Shown: positions 15,609-22,006 of the stretch, one piece after another
Numbering within the stretch: position 1 is the first letter of the stretch
Layout: each line of letters starts with the position of its first letter
The notes under the pieces: generated by a model
The model's database searches: none
What the model was told of the DNA's origin: nothing
Seen by the model: the letters and a program-made list of their open reading frames with translations, nothing else
Translations under genes and position numbers: made by a program
Assembly (NCBI GenBank): GCA_036824145.1
Contig: DAITAT010000018.1
Span: 1-30,639 of the forward strand
Direction of reading: 5' to 3'
Source: DATMMS01 sp036824145
GTDB taxonomy: Bacteria > Chloroflexota > Dormibacteria > DASZGP01
DNA: 30,639 nt

Positions 15609-16820
15609 ATGCAGCCGGGGGCGGATAGCTCAGCTGGTACGAGCGCCTCGCTTACACCGAGGAGGTCGCAGGTTCGAGCCCTGCTCCGCCCACGATTTCT
15701 CGCCGGGCTGCTGCTGGTCGTGGCCCTCGGCAGCGCCGGCCAGTTGGTCTTCTTCGCCGGCGACGCCCGCGATGATCGTGCGGCGGGACACGCGGTGGGG
15801 TGGTTCGCCGCCCGAGAGGACCTGGAGCCCAACCTGCGGGCGGCCGCGGCGCTCCTCCACGGGCACAGCTCGTACCCCTGGTATGGCGATTCCGTAAACC
15901 TGGGGTACGCCCAGCAGTACACCGCGATGCTGGTTCCGCTGGCGGCGCTGCCGCTGGATATCGCCGAGATGGCGACCCGCCTGATCTCCCTGGCGTTGAT
16001 GGTGGGGGTGATCTATGGCTGGGCGCGCGGACCGGGCGGGGAGGTGCCGCCCTGGGCCGTCGTCTTCCTGTTTTCCCTGCCGGTGGTCAGCCTGCTCCGG
16101 TTGGACCAGATGATGAGCGTGCTGGGATTGGCTGCCCTGAGCGTGGCGATCTGGGCCCAGCGCCGCGATCTCTGGTTCGTCGCCGGGCTCGCCCTTGCGG
16201 TCGGCCTTTCACGAACGACCAACGCGCTCCCCATTCTGACCATGGTCGCGATCTCTGGTTGGGGTCGTCCGCGGCGGCTGCTTCGAGGCCTTCTGGGGAT
16301 GGGCGTGGTGCTGATACCGCTGACCATCGTGGCTCAAGTCTGGGACCCCAATTGGGTCAGCGACTACCTGCACAACGTCTCGATCTACAACGCCGTGGGC
16401 CTGGTCAAGCTCGCCCGTGCCCTGTTTGGCTTCCCGGGGCCGGTCGCCCTCGAAGCCCTGGTCTGCCTCGCGGCGGCGCTGCTGGCCTGGCGCGATCGTG
16501 GCCGGCCACTCGACCTCGACCGCACCGCCCTGGCGCTCTCCCTGGGCGTGCTCTCCACCATCATCTCGACCTACTACGTCGCCATCTACGCGCTACCGGC
16601 GCTGATCCGGCTGGCGCGTCGCCCAGGTTTCGCCGCGCTGCCCTGGGCGGCTACCGCAGCGCCCTGGCTCGTGATCCTGCTCTGCGCCCCGGTTATCCTG
16701 TCGCCGGCGCCGATCTTCCCCACCGGGCTGCTGCCGTCGATGGTGCTGGTGATGGTGGCGGCGGCCTATCCGCTGTTGAGAACCAACCGCGCGATAGAAT
16801 CGGCCCCCGTGCCGAGATAG
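15609..16820 (+). CDS. GT87-like polytopic membrane protein fused to the 3' end of tRNA-Val (copy D; start uncertain)
   Basis: A membrane protein with about ten hydrophobic helices. A loop after helix 1 (EDLEPNLRAAAALLHGHSSYPW) loosely matches the GT87 acidic/PY loop; the family call is weaker than for copies A-C. The frame is open from ATG 15609 straight through tRNA-Val (15619-15692). Between the tRNA and the first helix (RFLAGLLLVVALGSAGQ...) there is no ATG, GTG or TTG. The first conventional in-frame start after the tRNA is GTG 15720, which cuts the helix in half. ATG 15609 sits 8 nt from a TAGACT box, but using it means translating the tRNA. The stop TAG (16818-16820) lies within tRNA-Phe. 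Coordinates give the maximal frame; the first 28 or so codons are doubtful. Confidence 0.6.
   Translation: MQPGADSSAGTSASLTPRRSQVRALLRPRFLAGLLLVVALGSAGQLVFFAGDARDDRAAGHAVGWFAAREDLEPNLRAAAALLHGHSSYPWYGDSVNLGYAQQYTAMLVPLAALPLDIAEMATRLISLALMVGVIYGWARGPGGEVPPWAVVFLFSLPVVSLLRLDQMMSVLGLAALSVAIWAQRRDLWFVAGLALAVGLSRTTNALPILTMVAISGWGRPRRLLRGLLGMGVVLIPLTIVAQVWDPNWVSDYLHNVSIYNAVGLVKLARALFGFPGPVALEALVCLAAALLAWRDRGRPLDLDRTALALSLGVLSTIISTYYVAIYALPALIRLARRPGFAALPWAATAAPWLVILLCAPVILSPAPIFPTGLLPSMVLVMVAAAYPLLRTNRAIESAPVPR
15619..15692 (+). tRNA. tRNA-Val (anticodon UAC)
   Basis: The gene is 74 nt. Acceptor GGGCGGA pairs with TCCGCCC, the D-stem is GCTC/GAGC, the anticodon stem CCTCG/CGAGG has loop CTTACAC (TAC), the T-stem is GCAGG/CCTGC with TTCGAGC, and the discriminator is A. 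CCA is not encoded. It shares a -10 box (TAGACT) with the reading frame that overlaps it. Confidence 0.95.
16795..16800 (+). promoter_or_regulatory. -10 box upstream of tRNA-Phe
   Basis: TAGAAT in the context GCGATAGAATCGG closely copies the GCGATAGACTCGG context before tRNA-Val. The tRNA begins 10 nt later. The box lies inside the 3' end of the upstream membrane-protein gene. Confidence 0.55.
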
Positions 16821-16886
16821 CTCAGTTGGTAGAGCAGTGGTCTGAAGAACCACGTGTCGGCGGTTCGATTCCGTCTCTCGGCACCA
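16811..16886 (+). tRNA. tRNA-Phe (anticodon GAA), CCA encoded
   Basis: Acceptor GCCGAGA pairs with TCTCGGC, the D-stem is GCTC/GAGC, the anticodon stem GTGGT/ACCAC has loop CTGAAGA (GAA), and the T-stem GGCGG/CCGTC (one G-U pair) has loop TTCGATT. Discriminator A is followed by CCA at 16884-16886. The upstream CDS ends at bases 8-10 of the tRNA. Confidence 0.95.
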
Positions 16887-16888
16887 GG

Positions 16889-18133
16889 ATCCTCTCCCTG
16901 CCCCTGCTTCGGACCTTCGGCCACCCTCGGTTCAGGCTGTTACTGCCAATCGTGGTCGCGCTAGTGGCCGCTGCCCGGCTGGTGGCATTGATCGGCGAGT
17001 CGTTCGCGAACATGACCGACTACCGCACCTACTTCCTGGCTGCCGGGCGTCTTGCCTGGCACGGCAACAACCCATACCAGCTCGTCGAAGGCGGCTCATC
17101 GCTCTTTCGCACGCCCGTCCTCGATGCCCCCGCATTCCTGATGCTGTTCTGGCCCTGGACGGTGTTGCCGGAAGAGCTGGGCAGGGCGGCGTGGATCGGG
17201 CTCGAGCTTCTCGCGGCAGCCGGCATCCTGCTGGCGGTCTACCGCGGTCTGGGCAGGCCGACCCCGGCGGAAGCCCTGCTGGCTGCATCGCTGGTGATCT
17301 TCTTCCCGCCGCTGCGCGACTCCTTCCAGGAAGGCCAGCTGGGGGTATTCGTCGGCCTGGCCATGGCGGTTGCCCTGCTCGCCCATCAGAAAGGACGACC
17401 GGGGCTTGGGGGCGCGGCTCTTGGCGCTGCCATCGCGGTCAAGGTGACGCCTTTGCTGATGCTGGCCTACTTCGCCTACCGCCGGGATTGGCGCCTGTGC
17501 TTCGTCGCCGCAGGGAGCGCAGCTGTCCTGTCGCTGCTGACCCTCGCCTGGGCCTGGATAGCCTTTTGGCCGAAATACGCCGCCGCGGTGATCGGGTCCT
17601 CCGGCGGCACCGCCAACGTGCTCAACCAGAGCCTCAACGGGGTGATCCTGCGCGCCTGGCGCCCAGACCTCAACGGGCTGCCAATCGTGTCACCCGGTTT
17701 GCCGTTTCGGGCGGTCTGGCTGGCGGCGCAGCTGGCGGTGGTGGCGGTGCTGGTTTGGCTGGTCACGCGAGCGGGCCCGCGGAATGCGGAGCGGGAGTGG
17801 ATCGAGTACAGCTGCCTGCTGTTGCTGTTGCCCCTGGTTTCCCCGTTTGCCTGGGACCACCATTTCGCCCAGGCGACGCTGGCGCTCCCGGTGGCTGTCT
17901 TCCTCATCTCCCGCCACCGGCTCGGGTTCTGGGCGGGCGGCGCCCTCGCGCTGGTGTTCCTCGCTGACGTATTCCTGGCCTACCCGGGGTTCCAGGCGGC
18001 GCTGGCGGTGTCGCCCTCGACACTGAAAGCGTCGCTCCCCTTGCAGCTGGCCGCGTCGGTGACAGCGGTGGCGGCGATCTCGTCGGCCCTTCTTTTGATG
18101 AGGTCGCGGATCAACCCGGAAGCCGCCGGCTGA
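16889..18133 (+). CDS. GT87-like polytopic membrane glycosyltransferase directly after tRNA-Phe (copy E; start uncertain)
   Basis: About 410 residues with roughly ten helices. After helix 1 (LLLPIVVALVAAARLVAL) comes the GT87 loop TDYRTYFLAAGRLAWHG, then NPYQL. Later motifs are FQEGQLGVFVGLAMAVALLA and AAIAVKVTPLLMLAYFAYRR, plus a conserved FAWDHHFAQATL. These are good GT87/DUF2029 signatures. The frame is open through the tRNA, and no ATG, GTG or TTG occurs between the tRNA end and helix 1. Candidates are ATC 16889 (preceded by AGG), CTG 16898, TTG 16826 inside the tRNA, or GTG 16952 within helix 1. The listed start is a guess; the frame and stop are secure. The infA promoter abuts the stop codon. 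Confidence 0.68.
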   Translation: MLSLPLLRTFGHPRFRLLLPIVVALVAAARLVALIGESFANMTDYRTYFLAAGRLAWHGNNPYQLVEGGSSLFRTPVLDAPAFLMLFWPWTVLPEELGRAAWIGLELLAAAGILLAVYRGLGRPTPAEALLAASLVIFFPPLRDSFQEGQLGVFVGLAMAVALLAHQKGRPGLGGAALGAAIAVKVTPLLMLAYFAYRRDWRLCFVAAGSAAVLSLLTLAWAWIAFWPKYAAAVIGSSGGTANVLNQSLNGVILRAWRPDLNGLPIVSPGLPFRAVWLAAQLAVVAVLVWLVTRAGPRNAEREWIEYSCLLLLLPLVSPFAWDHHFAQATLALPVAVFLISRHRLGFWAGGALALVFLADVFLAYPGFQAALAVSPSTLKASLPLQLAASVTAVAAISSALLLMRSRINPEAAG

Positions 18134-18139
18134 TAGACT
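18134..18139 (+). promoter_or_regulatory. -10 box for infA
   Basis: TAGACT directly follows the TGA of the upstream gene, again in a TGATAGACTA context like those before the two tRNAs. Transcription would start near 18146, just ahead of a six-codon mini-ORF and the infA ribosome site. Confidence 0.5.
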
Positions 18140-18151
18140 AGCCACCGTTTT

Positions 18152-18172
18152 ATGAGGATTCAGCATCGCTAG
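18152..18172 (+). CDS. Six-codon mini-ORF (MRIQHR) overlapping the infA start
   Basis: ATG AGG ATT CAG CAT CGC TAG. It contains the GAGGA ribosome-binding element of infA (18154-18158), and its stop (18170-18172) lies just past the infA AUC start (18165). It is in a different frame from infA. It could be a chance ORF, or a coupling or leader peptide; nothing shows it is translated. Confidence 0.25.
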   Translation: MRIQHR

Positions 18173-18458
18173 AAAGGGTCCACGGCGCCCGCCCCGTGGA
18201 GGTCCGCGCCGTCGCAAGGTTCAGACCGAAGAGGCCCCCGACAAGAAGGAAGAGGTCATCGAGCTGGATGGCGAGGTGATCGAGGCGCTCCCCAACGCGA
18301 TGTTCCGGGTCAAGCTCGACAACGACCACCAGGTCATTGCCTACGCCGCCGGCAAGATGCGCAAGTTCTACATCCGCATCCTGCTCGGCGACCGGATCAA
18401 GGTAGAGATCTCGCCCTACGACCTGCAGCGTGGCCGCATCACGTACCGCTACAAGTAG
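18165..18458 (+). CDS. infA: Translation initiation factor IF-1, with basic N-terminal extension and apparent AUC start
   Basis: The OB-fold core is unmistakable: ELDGEVIEALPNAMFRVKL, GKMRKFYIRILLGDRIKV and SPYDLQRGRITYRYK. IF-1 binds the ribosomal A site during initiation. No ATG, GTG or TTG lies in frame between the upstream stop (TGA 18153) and GTG 18276. Starting at GTG 18276 would delete the first beta strand (KKEEVIELDGE) that all IF-1 proteins have. ATC 18165 has a well-placed GAGGA 6 nt upstream and gives I/M-ARKGPRRPPRGG, a plausible N-terminus. The product would be about 97 residues against the usual 72 or so; the extra part is a basic Arg/Pro/Gly tail. A +1 shift from the mini-ORF at CGC-TAG-A is a less likely alternative. 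A sequencing error cannot be excluded. Confidence 0.85.
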   Translation: MARKGPRRPPRGGPRRRKVQTEEAPDKKEEVIELDGEVIEALPNAMFRVKLDNDHQVIAYAAGKMRKFYIRILLGDRIKVEISPYDLQRGRITYRYK

Positions 18459-18492
18459 CGCCCCGCGCCCCAACAGCGTCGCCGCAGGCACC

Positions 18493-18498
18493 TAAACT
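18493..18498 (+). promoter_or_regulatory. -10 box for leaderless M29 aminopeptidase gene
   Basis: TAAACT is followed by 7 nt (TGGCCCC) and ATG 18506. No ribosome-binding sequence lies between. Confidence 0.6.
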
Positions 18499-18505
18499 TG
18501 GCCCC

Positions 18506-19504
18506 ATGCTCGAACTAAGCCGCGGCGCCGCCAACGCGGTCGGCGTCTGCATGGGAGTCAGTCGCGACGAGAAGGTACTGATCCTCACCGACAACGAGCG
18601 GGAGCACATTGGCCACGCTGTCGCCGAGGAGTGCGAGCTGCGTGAGGCCCGGGTGCACCTGCTCAAGATCGAGGACTTCGTCGAGCGGCCCGCGTTGCAC
18701 CTGCCCGAGGCGCTGACCGAGAGGGTTGACGAGATCGACCCGGATGTCTCCTTCTACGTCGCCACCGGCAAAGAGGGGGAGCTTGGTCTCCGCAGGCCCT
18801 ACATGAACCATGTCATCTACGAGCTCAAGGCTCGACACGGGCACATGATTGGCATCGACGACCGCTGTATGGCCGAGGGGATGGCGGCCGACTACATCGA
18901 GATCGCACGGCTCACGGCGCAGGTCAACGAGATCCTCAAAGAGGCGCGCCTGGTCGAAGTCCAGGCGCCATCCGGCACCGACCTCCGCGCCACCCTGGAC
19001 CCCTCCCGGCTCCGGTGGCACCCGTGTCCCGGGATCTATCACGCTCCCGGTGAGTGGGGCAACCTTCCCGAGGGTGAGACCTTCACCTCCCCGGCGTCGC
19101 TCGATGGGGTGCTTGGCGCGGAGGTCCTCGGCGATCATTTCTCAGAGAAGTACGGCATCCTCGAGACGCCGATGCGATTTGAGGTTGCGGGGGGCCGCGT
19201 ACGCAAGGTGTCTCACCCCGATGACGCCCTCCGTGCGGAGATGGACAAGTACCTGGCGCAGCACGAAAACAGCAACCGCGCGGGTGAGTTTGCGGTGGGG
19301 ACCAACGTGGCTCTCAAGGAGCTGTCCGGTAACCTGCTCCAGGACGAAAAGATCCCCGGGGTCCACGTGGCTTTTGGCTACCCCTACCCCAAGGAGACGG
19401 GGGCGGGCTGGGATTGCCCCAGCCACTGTGACGTGGTGGCCACTGGTTCGACCATCAGGGTCGACGGGCAGTACCTGATGCGGGACGGCGAGTTTGTAAT
19501 CTGA
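18506..19504 (+). CDS. M29-family metallo-aminopeptidase
   Basis: The protein has 332 residues with no signal peptide, so it is cytoplasmic. C-terminal family motifs are visible: GNLPEGETFTSP (metal-binding Glu), AGEFAVGTN (Glu), a His in PGVHVAFGYPYP, and CPSHCDVV (His/Asp). This is the layout of aminopeptidases AmpS/T/PepS, which hold two metal ions and remove N-terminal residues. The family also includes NicX-like ring-cleaving dioxygenases with a similar fold, so the exact reaction is inferred. The gene starts at an ATG 7 nt after a -10 box, with no Shine-Dalgarno. Confidence 0.8.
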   Translation: MLELSRGAANAVGVCMGVSRDEKVLILTDNEREHIGHAVAEECELREARVHLLKIEDFVERPALHLPEALTERVDEIDPDVSFYVATGKEGELGLRRPYMNHVIYELKARHGHMIGIDDRCMAEGMAADYIEIARLTAQVNEILKEARLVEVQAPSGTDLRATLDPSRLRWHPCPGIYHAPGEWGNLPEGETFTSPASLDGVLGAEVLGDHFSEKYGILETPMRFEVAGGRVRKVSHPDDALRAEMDKYLAQHENSNRAGEFAVGTNVALKELSGNLLQDEKIPGVHVAFGYPYPKETGAGWDCPSHCDVVATGSTIRVDGQYLMRDGEFVI

Positions 19505-19539
19505 ATCAACCCAGCGGCAAGGGAGACGAGAGCAGAGAG

Positions 19540-20634
19540 ATGGCGCACAAGGTAACGATGATTCCCGGCGACGGCGTCGGTCCCGAGCTCAGCGAGGCCA
19601 CCATGCGAGCGCTCGACGCCACCGGGGTCGGCTTCGAGTGGGAGGTCCTGCAGGCGGGCGAGAACGTGATGGAGGAGTACGGCACGCCCCTTCCCGACAA
19701 TGTGCTGGAGTCAATCCGTCGCAACAAGGTGGCCATCAAGGGACCGATCACGACGCCGGTGGGGAAGGGGTTCCGTTCGGTCAACGTCGCTCTTCGCAAG
19801 GAGCTCGACCTGTACGCCCTCTTCCGTCCCTGCAAGAGCTACCCGGGCGTGCGCTCCCGCTACACCGACATCGACATCTTGATGGTGCGCGAGAACACCG
19901 AGGACATCTATATGGGGATCGAGTTCGAGGAGGGCACCGAGGAGTGCAAGCGCATGATCGAGGAGATCAGCGCCGCCGCCGGCAAGTCGATCCGGCCGGA
20001 TTCGGGGCTGTCGATCAAGCCGATCTCCATCTTCGGCACCCGCCGCGTGGTGAAATCCGCCTTCGAGTACGCGCGCGCCAACGGCCGCAATCAGGTCACC
20101 GCGATCCACAAGGCCAACATCATGAAGTTCACCGACGGGCTGTGGCTGCGTGTGGCCCAGGAGGTCGCCAAGGACTATCCCGACATCGAGTTCCAGGACC
20201 GCATCGTCGACAACATGTGCATGCAGTTGGTCCAGGTGCCGGAGAAGTACGACATGCTGGTGTTGCCCAACCTCTACGGGGACATCGTCTCCGACCTCGG
20301 CGCGGGGCTGATCGGGGGACTGGGCCTGGCCCCCGGGGCCAACATGGGCGACGAGATCGCGGTCTTCGAGGCCACCCACGGCAGCGCCCCCAAATACGCC
20401 GGCCAGAACAAGATGAACCCGATGGCGATGCTGCTGTCAGGGGTGATGATGCTGCGCCACCTCAAGGAGCCCGAAGCCGCTCGGCGGCTGGAGGAGGCGA
20501 TCGCCTCCGTCATCGCCGAAGGCAAGTCGGTGACCTACGACATGAAGCCGGACCGCAGCGACCCCACCGCCGTCGGCACCAGCCAGGTGGCGGATGCCAT
20601 CATCGACCGCATCCAGGCCGGTGTCGGCGCATGA
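19540..20634 (+). CDS. icd: Isocitrate dehydrogenase (short type)
   Basis: The protein has 364 residues. The substrate loop GPITTPVGKGFRSVNVALRK has the Ser and Asn used by isocitrate enzymes rather than the Glu/Leu pattern of isopropylmalate dehydrogenase. RENTEDIYMGIE and LYGDIVSDLGAGLIGG are family motifs. The cofactor region reads ATHGSAPKYAGQNKMNP followed by VTYD; the Lys-Tyr pair and the later Tyr resemble NADP-dependent enzymes (NAD types have Asp-Ile), but the usual following Arg is not evident, so cofactor choice is a tentative NADP. It catalyses oxidative decarboxylation of isocitrate to 2-oxoglutarate in the TCA cycle. The purine-rich GGGAGACGAGAG run precedes the ATG. It overlaps the rhodanese gene by 4 nt (ATGA). 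Confidence 0.88.
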   Translation: MAHKVTMIPGDGVGPELSEATMRALDATGVGFEWEVLQAGENVMEEYGTPLPDNVLESIRRNKVAIKGPITTPVGKGFRSVNVALRKELDLYALFRPCKSYPGVRSRYTDIDILMVRENTEDIYMGIEFEEGTEECKRMIEEISAAAGKSIRPDSGLSIKPISIFGTRRVVKSAFEYARANGRNQVTAIHKANIMKFTDGLWLRVAQEVAKDYPDIEFQDRIVDNMCMQLVQVPEKYDMLVLPNLYGDIVSDLGAGLIGGLGLAPGANMGDEIAVFEATHGSAPKYAGQNKMNPMAMLLSGVMMLRHLKEPEAARRLEEAIASVIAEGKSVTYDMKPDRSDPTAVGTSQVADAIIDRIQAGVGA

Positions 20635-20975
20635 GGATCCAGAAGGAGGCCGTGGGCCGGCTCGTCGAGTGCGACGAGATCGACATCGAGGAAGCCGCCA
20701 GGCTCCAGGCGGAAGGCGCCGTCATCCTCGACGTTCGCAATCACGACGAGCGCGCCGAGAAGTACGTGACCGGCTCGGTTCATATCCCGCTGCCGGAGTT
20801 GGAGGCGAGGCTGGCCGAGGTCCCCGAGGGCCGCATCCTGACCGTCTGCAAGATGGGCGGCCGCTCGGCGGCCGCCGCCGAGTTGCTTGAGAAGCTGGGT
20901 GGCCGGACCGACGTCAGCTCGATTGCGGGCGGGACGGACGCCTGGGCAGCGGCGGGGAAACCGATCTCGAGCTAG
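20631..20975 (+). CDS. Single-domain rhodanese-like sulfurtransferase
   Basis: The protein has 114 residues. The rhodanese fold is marked by AVILDVRNHDERAEKYVTGS, then HIPLPELEARL, and the active-site loop VCKMGGRSAAAAELL with Cys73. The persulfide-forming Cys suggests sulphur transfer, with GlpE/PspE-type size. The partner is unknown. It is coupled to the dehydrogenase gene by ATGA and ends in a CTAG shared with the convergent CYTH gene. Confidence 0.9.
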   Translation: MRIQKEAVGRLVECDEIDIEEAARLQAEGAVILDVRNHDERAEKYVTGSVHIPLPELEARLAEVPEGRILTVCKMGGRSAAAAELLEKLGGRTDVSSIAGGTDAWAAAGKPISS

Positions 20976-21538
20976 GCGCGCGCCGCCTCGCCGGCGAACG
21001 TCATGTCGCCGCCCTCGATGCCGTGGACATCTGCGTACTCGCGGTACAAGCCCTCGTAATTGGCGGTGGAGGTGCGGTTGCCGGCGAGGCCGAGGTTCTC
21101 GGCGGTGCTGTCGATCTTGTCCCGGTCCCCCTCGATCTCGACGACCGCGCCGATGAAGGGAAGCTCGTCGAGGGTGACGAACATGCCGTCGAGGTCCCAG
21201 CCCTCGCGCCACTTCTCGTAGCGCCAATCGACCTGGTAGCCAAGGCCCGCCAGGAACGCCTCGATGTCGCCCTCGTCCACGTCCAGGTTGATCTCCTGGC
21301 GCGCCTTGTACGTCGAGTCCTCGAGCGGGATCTTGACGGTGAGCTCATGGCCATTGCGCAGTCGCAGCAGCCGCCGGCTGTTGCGGAGGCCGTGGTCGGC
21401 GTCGTCGAAGACGAGGTTGGTTTCGAACTCCCGAGGTTGCTCCAGGCGGGCGCCGGCCTCCTGGAGGCGCGCCCGGACCTGATCCAGGTCAGGGTCGAGG
21501 AACTTGAGCTCGACCTCGGTCGTGGTCCCTGTTCTCAC
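20972..21538 (-). CDS. CYTH-domain protein (class IV adenylate cyclase / triphosphatase-like)
   Basis: The protein has 188 residues. The hallmark ExExK is present as EVELK (residues 8-12). Further tunnel residues are visible in LLRLRNGHELTVKIP, ARQEINLDV, RYEKWREGW, VTLDELPFIGAVVEIEG and NYEGLYREY. CYTH proteins bind triphosphate groups in a metal-lined tunnel. Members include CyaB-type adenylate cyclases, thiamine triphosphatases and inorganic triphosphatases; sequence alone does not decide which. The GTG start at 21538 is supported by TAAAGT 6 nt upstream. Confidence 0.85.
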   Translation of the reverse strand: MRTGTTTEVELKFLDPDLDQVRARLQEAGARLEQPREFETNLVFDDADHGLRNSRRLLRLRNGHELTVKIPLEDSTYKARQEINLDVDEGDIEAFLAGLGYQVDWRYEKWREGWDLDGMFVTLDELPFIGAVVEIEGDRDKIDSTAENLGLAGNRTSTANYEGLYREYADVHGIEGGDMTFAGEAARA

Positions 21539-21544
21539 GGGCAG

Positions 21545-21550
21545 ACTTTA
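21545..21550 (-). promoter_or_regulatory. -10 box for leaderless CYTH gene
   Basis: On the minus strand TAAAGT is followed by 6 nt (CTGCCC) and GTG 21538. Confidence 0.55.
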
Positions 21551-21601
21551 CAAGTTCGCGAGGTGACAGAGCCCGAAGCGCCTGTCAGGATTTGGCCCAA
21601 T

Positions 21602-21621
21602 CAGGTAGGGGGTCAGTTTGA
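21602..21621 (+). repeat. Left terminal inverted repeat of the 832-bp segment
   Basis: It reads CAGGTAGGGGGTCAGTTTGA. It is preceded by CAAT at 21598-21601. Confidence 0.6.
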
Positions 21622-21656
21622 ATCCGGCTCGCCCCGTGAGGCTCAAGAATGACCGG

Positions 21657-21677
21657 CCGGCGGGCAACGGCCGCCAG
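21657..21677 (-). terminator. Hairpin downstream of the Flp pilin gene
   Basis: On the minus strand CTGGCGG pairs with CCGCCGG (7 bp, one G-T pair) around a 7-nt loop, 24 nt after the pilin stop. No strong T-run follows, so this is a weak terminator candidate. Confidence 0.3.
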
Positions 21678-21700
21678 CTCAGATCATCCACGTGGCCGAG

Positions 21701-21886
21701 CTAAAGGCTCAGGCCTGCCGAGATATTCGAGAAGACGTTCTGGACCTGGTTGCCCAGAATGATGAGGACGACAATTACGACGACCGCGATCAGCACAAGG
21801 ATGAGGGCGTACTCGACCATGCCCTGGCCTTGGTTGTTGCGGAGGCGCTCCTTGAGCGTCTCCATGAGAGATCGGAATGGGTGCAT
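21701..21886 (-). CDS. flp: Flp/Fap-type (Tad) pilin
   Basis: The product has 61 residues from ATG 21886. A basic leader (SLMETLKERLRNN) precedes QGQGMVEYALILVLIAVVVI, the Flp prepilin motif: cleavage after Gly, then the Glu-Tyr pair and a single long hydrophobic helix, and a short tail (NQVQNVFSNISAGLSL). Mature subunits build Tad/Flp pili after processing by a TadV-like peptidase. No tad assembly genes are in the window. A perfect AGGAGG (21906-21901) lies 14 nt before this ATG, rather far; an ATT codon at 21892 would be at 8 nt, and a GTG at 21901 overlaps the AGGAGG. The gene is an orphan pilin inside an inverted-repeat-bounded segment. Confidence 0.88.
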   Translation of the reverse strand: MHPFRSLMETLKERLRNNQGQGMVEYALILVLIAVVVIVVLIILGNQVQNVFSNISAGLSL

Positions 21887-21900
21887 TGGAATGAGGGCCA

Positions 21901-21906
21901 CCTCCT
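21901..21906 (-). promoter_or_regulatory. Strong Shine-Dalgarno for Flp pilin
   Basis: On the minus strand this is AGGAGG, the best ribosome-binding sequence noticed in the window. Its distance to the chosen ATG is 14 nt, longer than usual, which leaves the true start open. Confidence 0.6.
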
Positions 21907-21918
21907 AGTTGGTCAATA

Positions 21919-21924
21919 ACTGTA
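21919..21924 (-). promoter_or_regulatory. Candidate -10 box for Flp pilin
   Basis: On the minus strand TACAGT occurs within TTACAGTTAT. The identical 10-mer precedes the secreted M23 gene at 27380. It would give a leader of about 26 nt containing the AGGAGG. Confidence 0.4.
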
Positions 21925-21966
21925 ACGACACGCGCCGGCGTTTACTTGTGCGGTTTTGTGATTGCC

Positions 21967-21981
21967 CCGGTTGACAACCGG
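21967..21981. promoter_or_regulatory. 15-bp perfect palindrome, operator candidate
   Basis: CCGGTTG-A-CAACCGG is a perfect 7+1+7 dyad that also contains TTGACA. It lies between the divergent Flp pilin and KGG-motif genes, 26 nt before the latter's GTG. A repressor site is possible; no -10 with proper spacing from TTGACA is seen. Confidence 0.4.
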
Positions 21982-22006
21982 TGGCTCCGGTGCTGCGAAG
22001 CAGGGT

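Noticed and set aside
15619..15692. Peptide encoded by the tRNA-Val gene as a real protein N-terminus
   Set aside because: Not accepted as fact: translated tRNA sequence (here SQVRALLRP) is a familiar annotation artefact. It is kept only as one explanation for the missing start codon.
18276..18458. GTG 18276 as the infA start
   Set aside because: It would remove the first conserved beta strand (EEVIELDGE), and no ribosome site precedes it at proper spacing.
19638..20975. A 445-residue frame running through icd into the rhodanese gene
   Set aside because: Only the last 114 residues match a family. The rest is a shadow of isocitrate dehydrogenase; the real start is ATG 20631.
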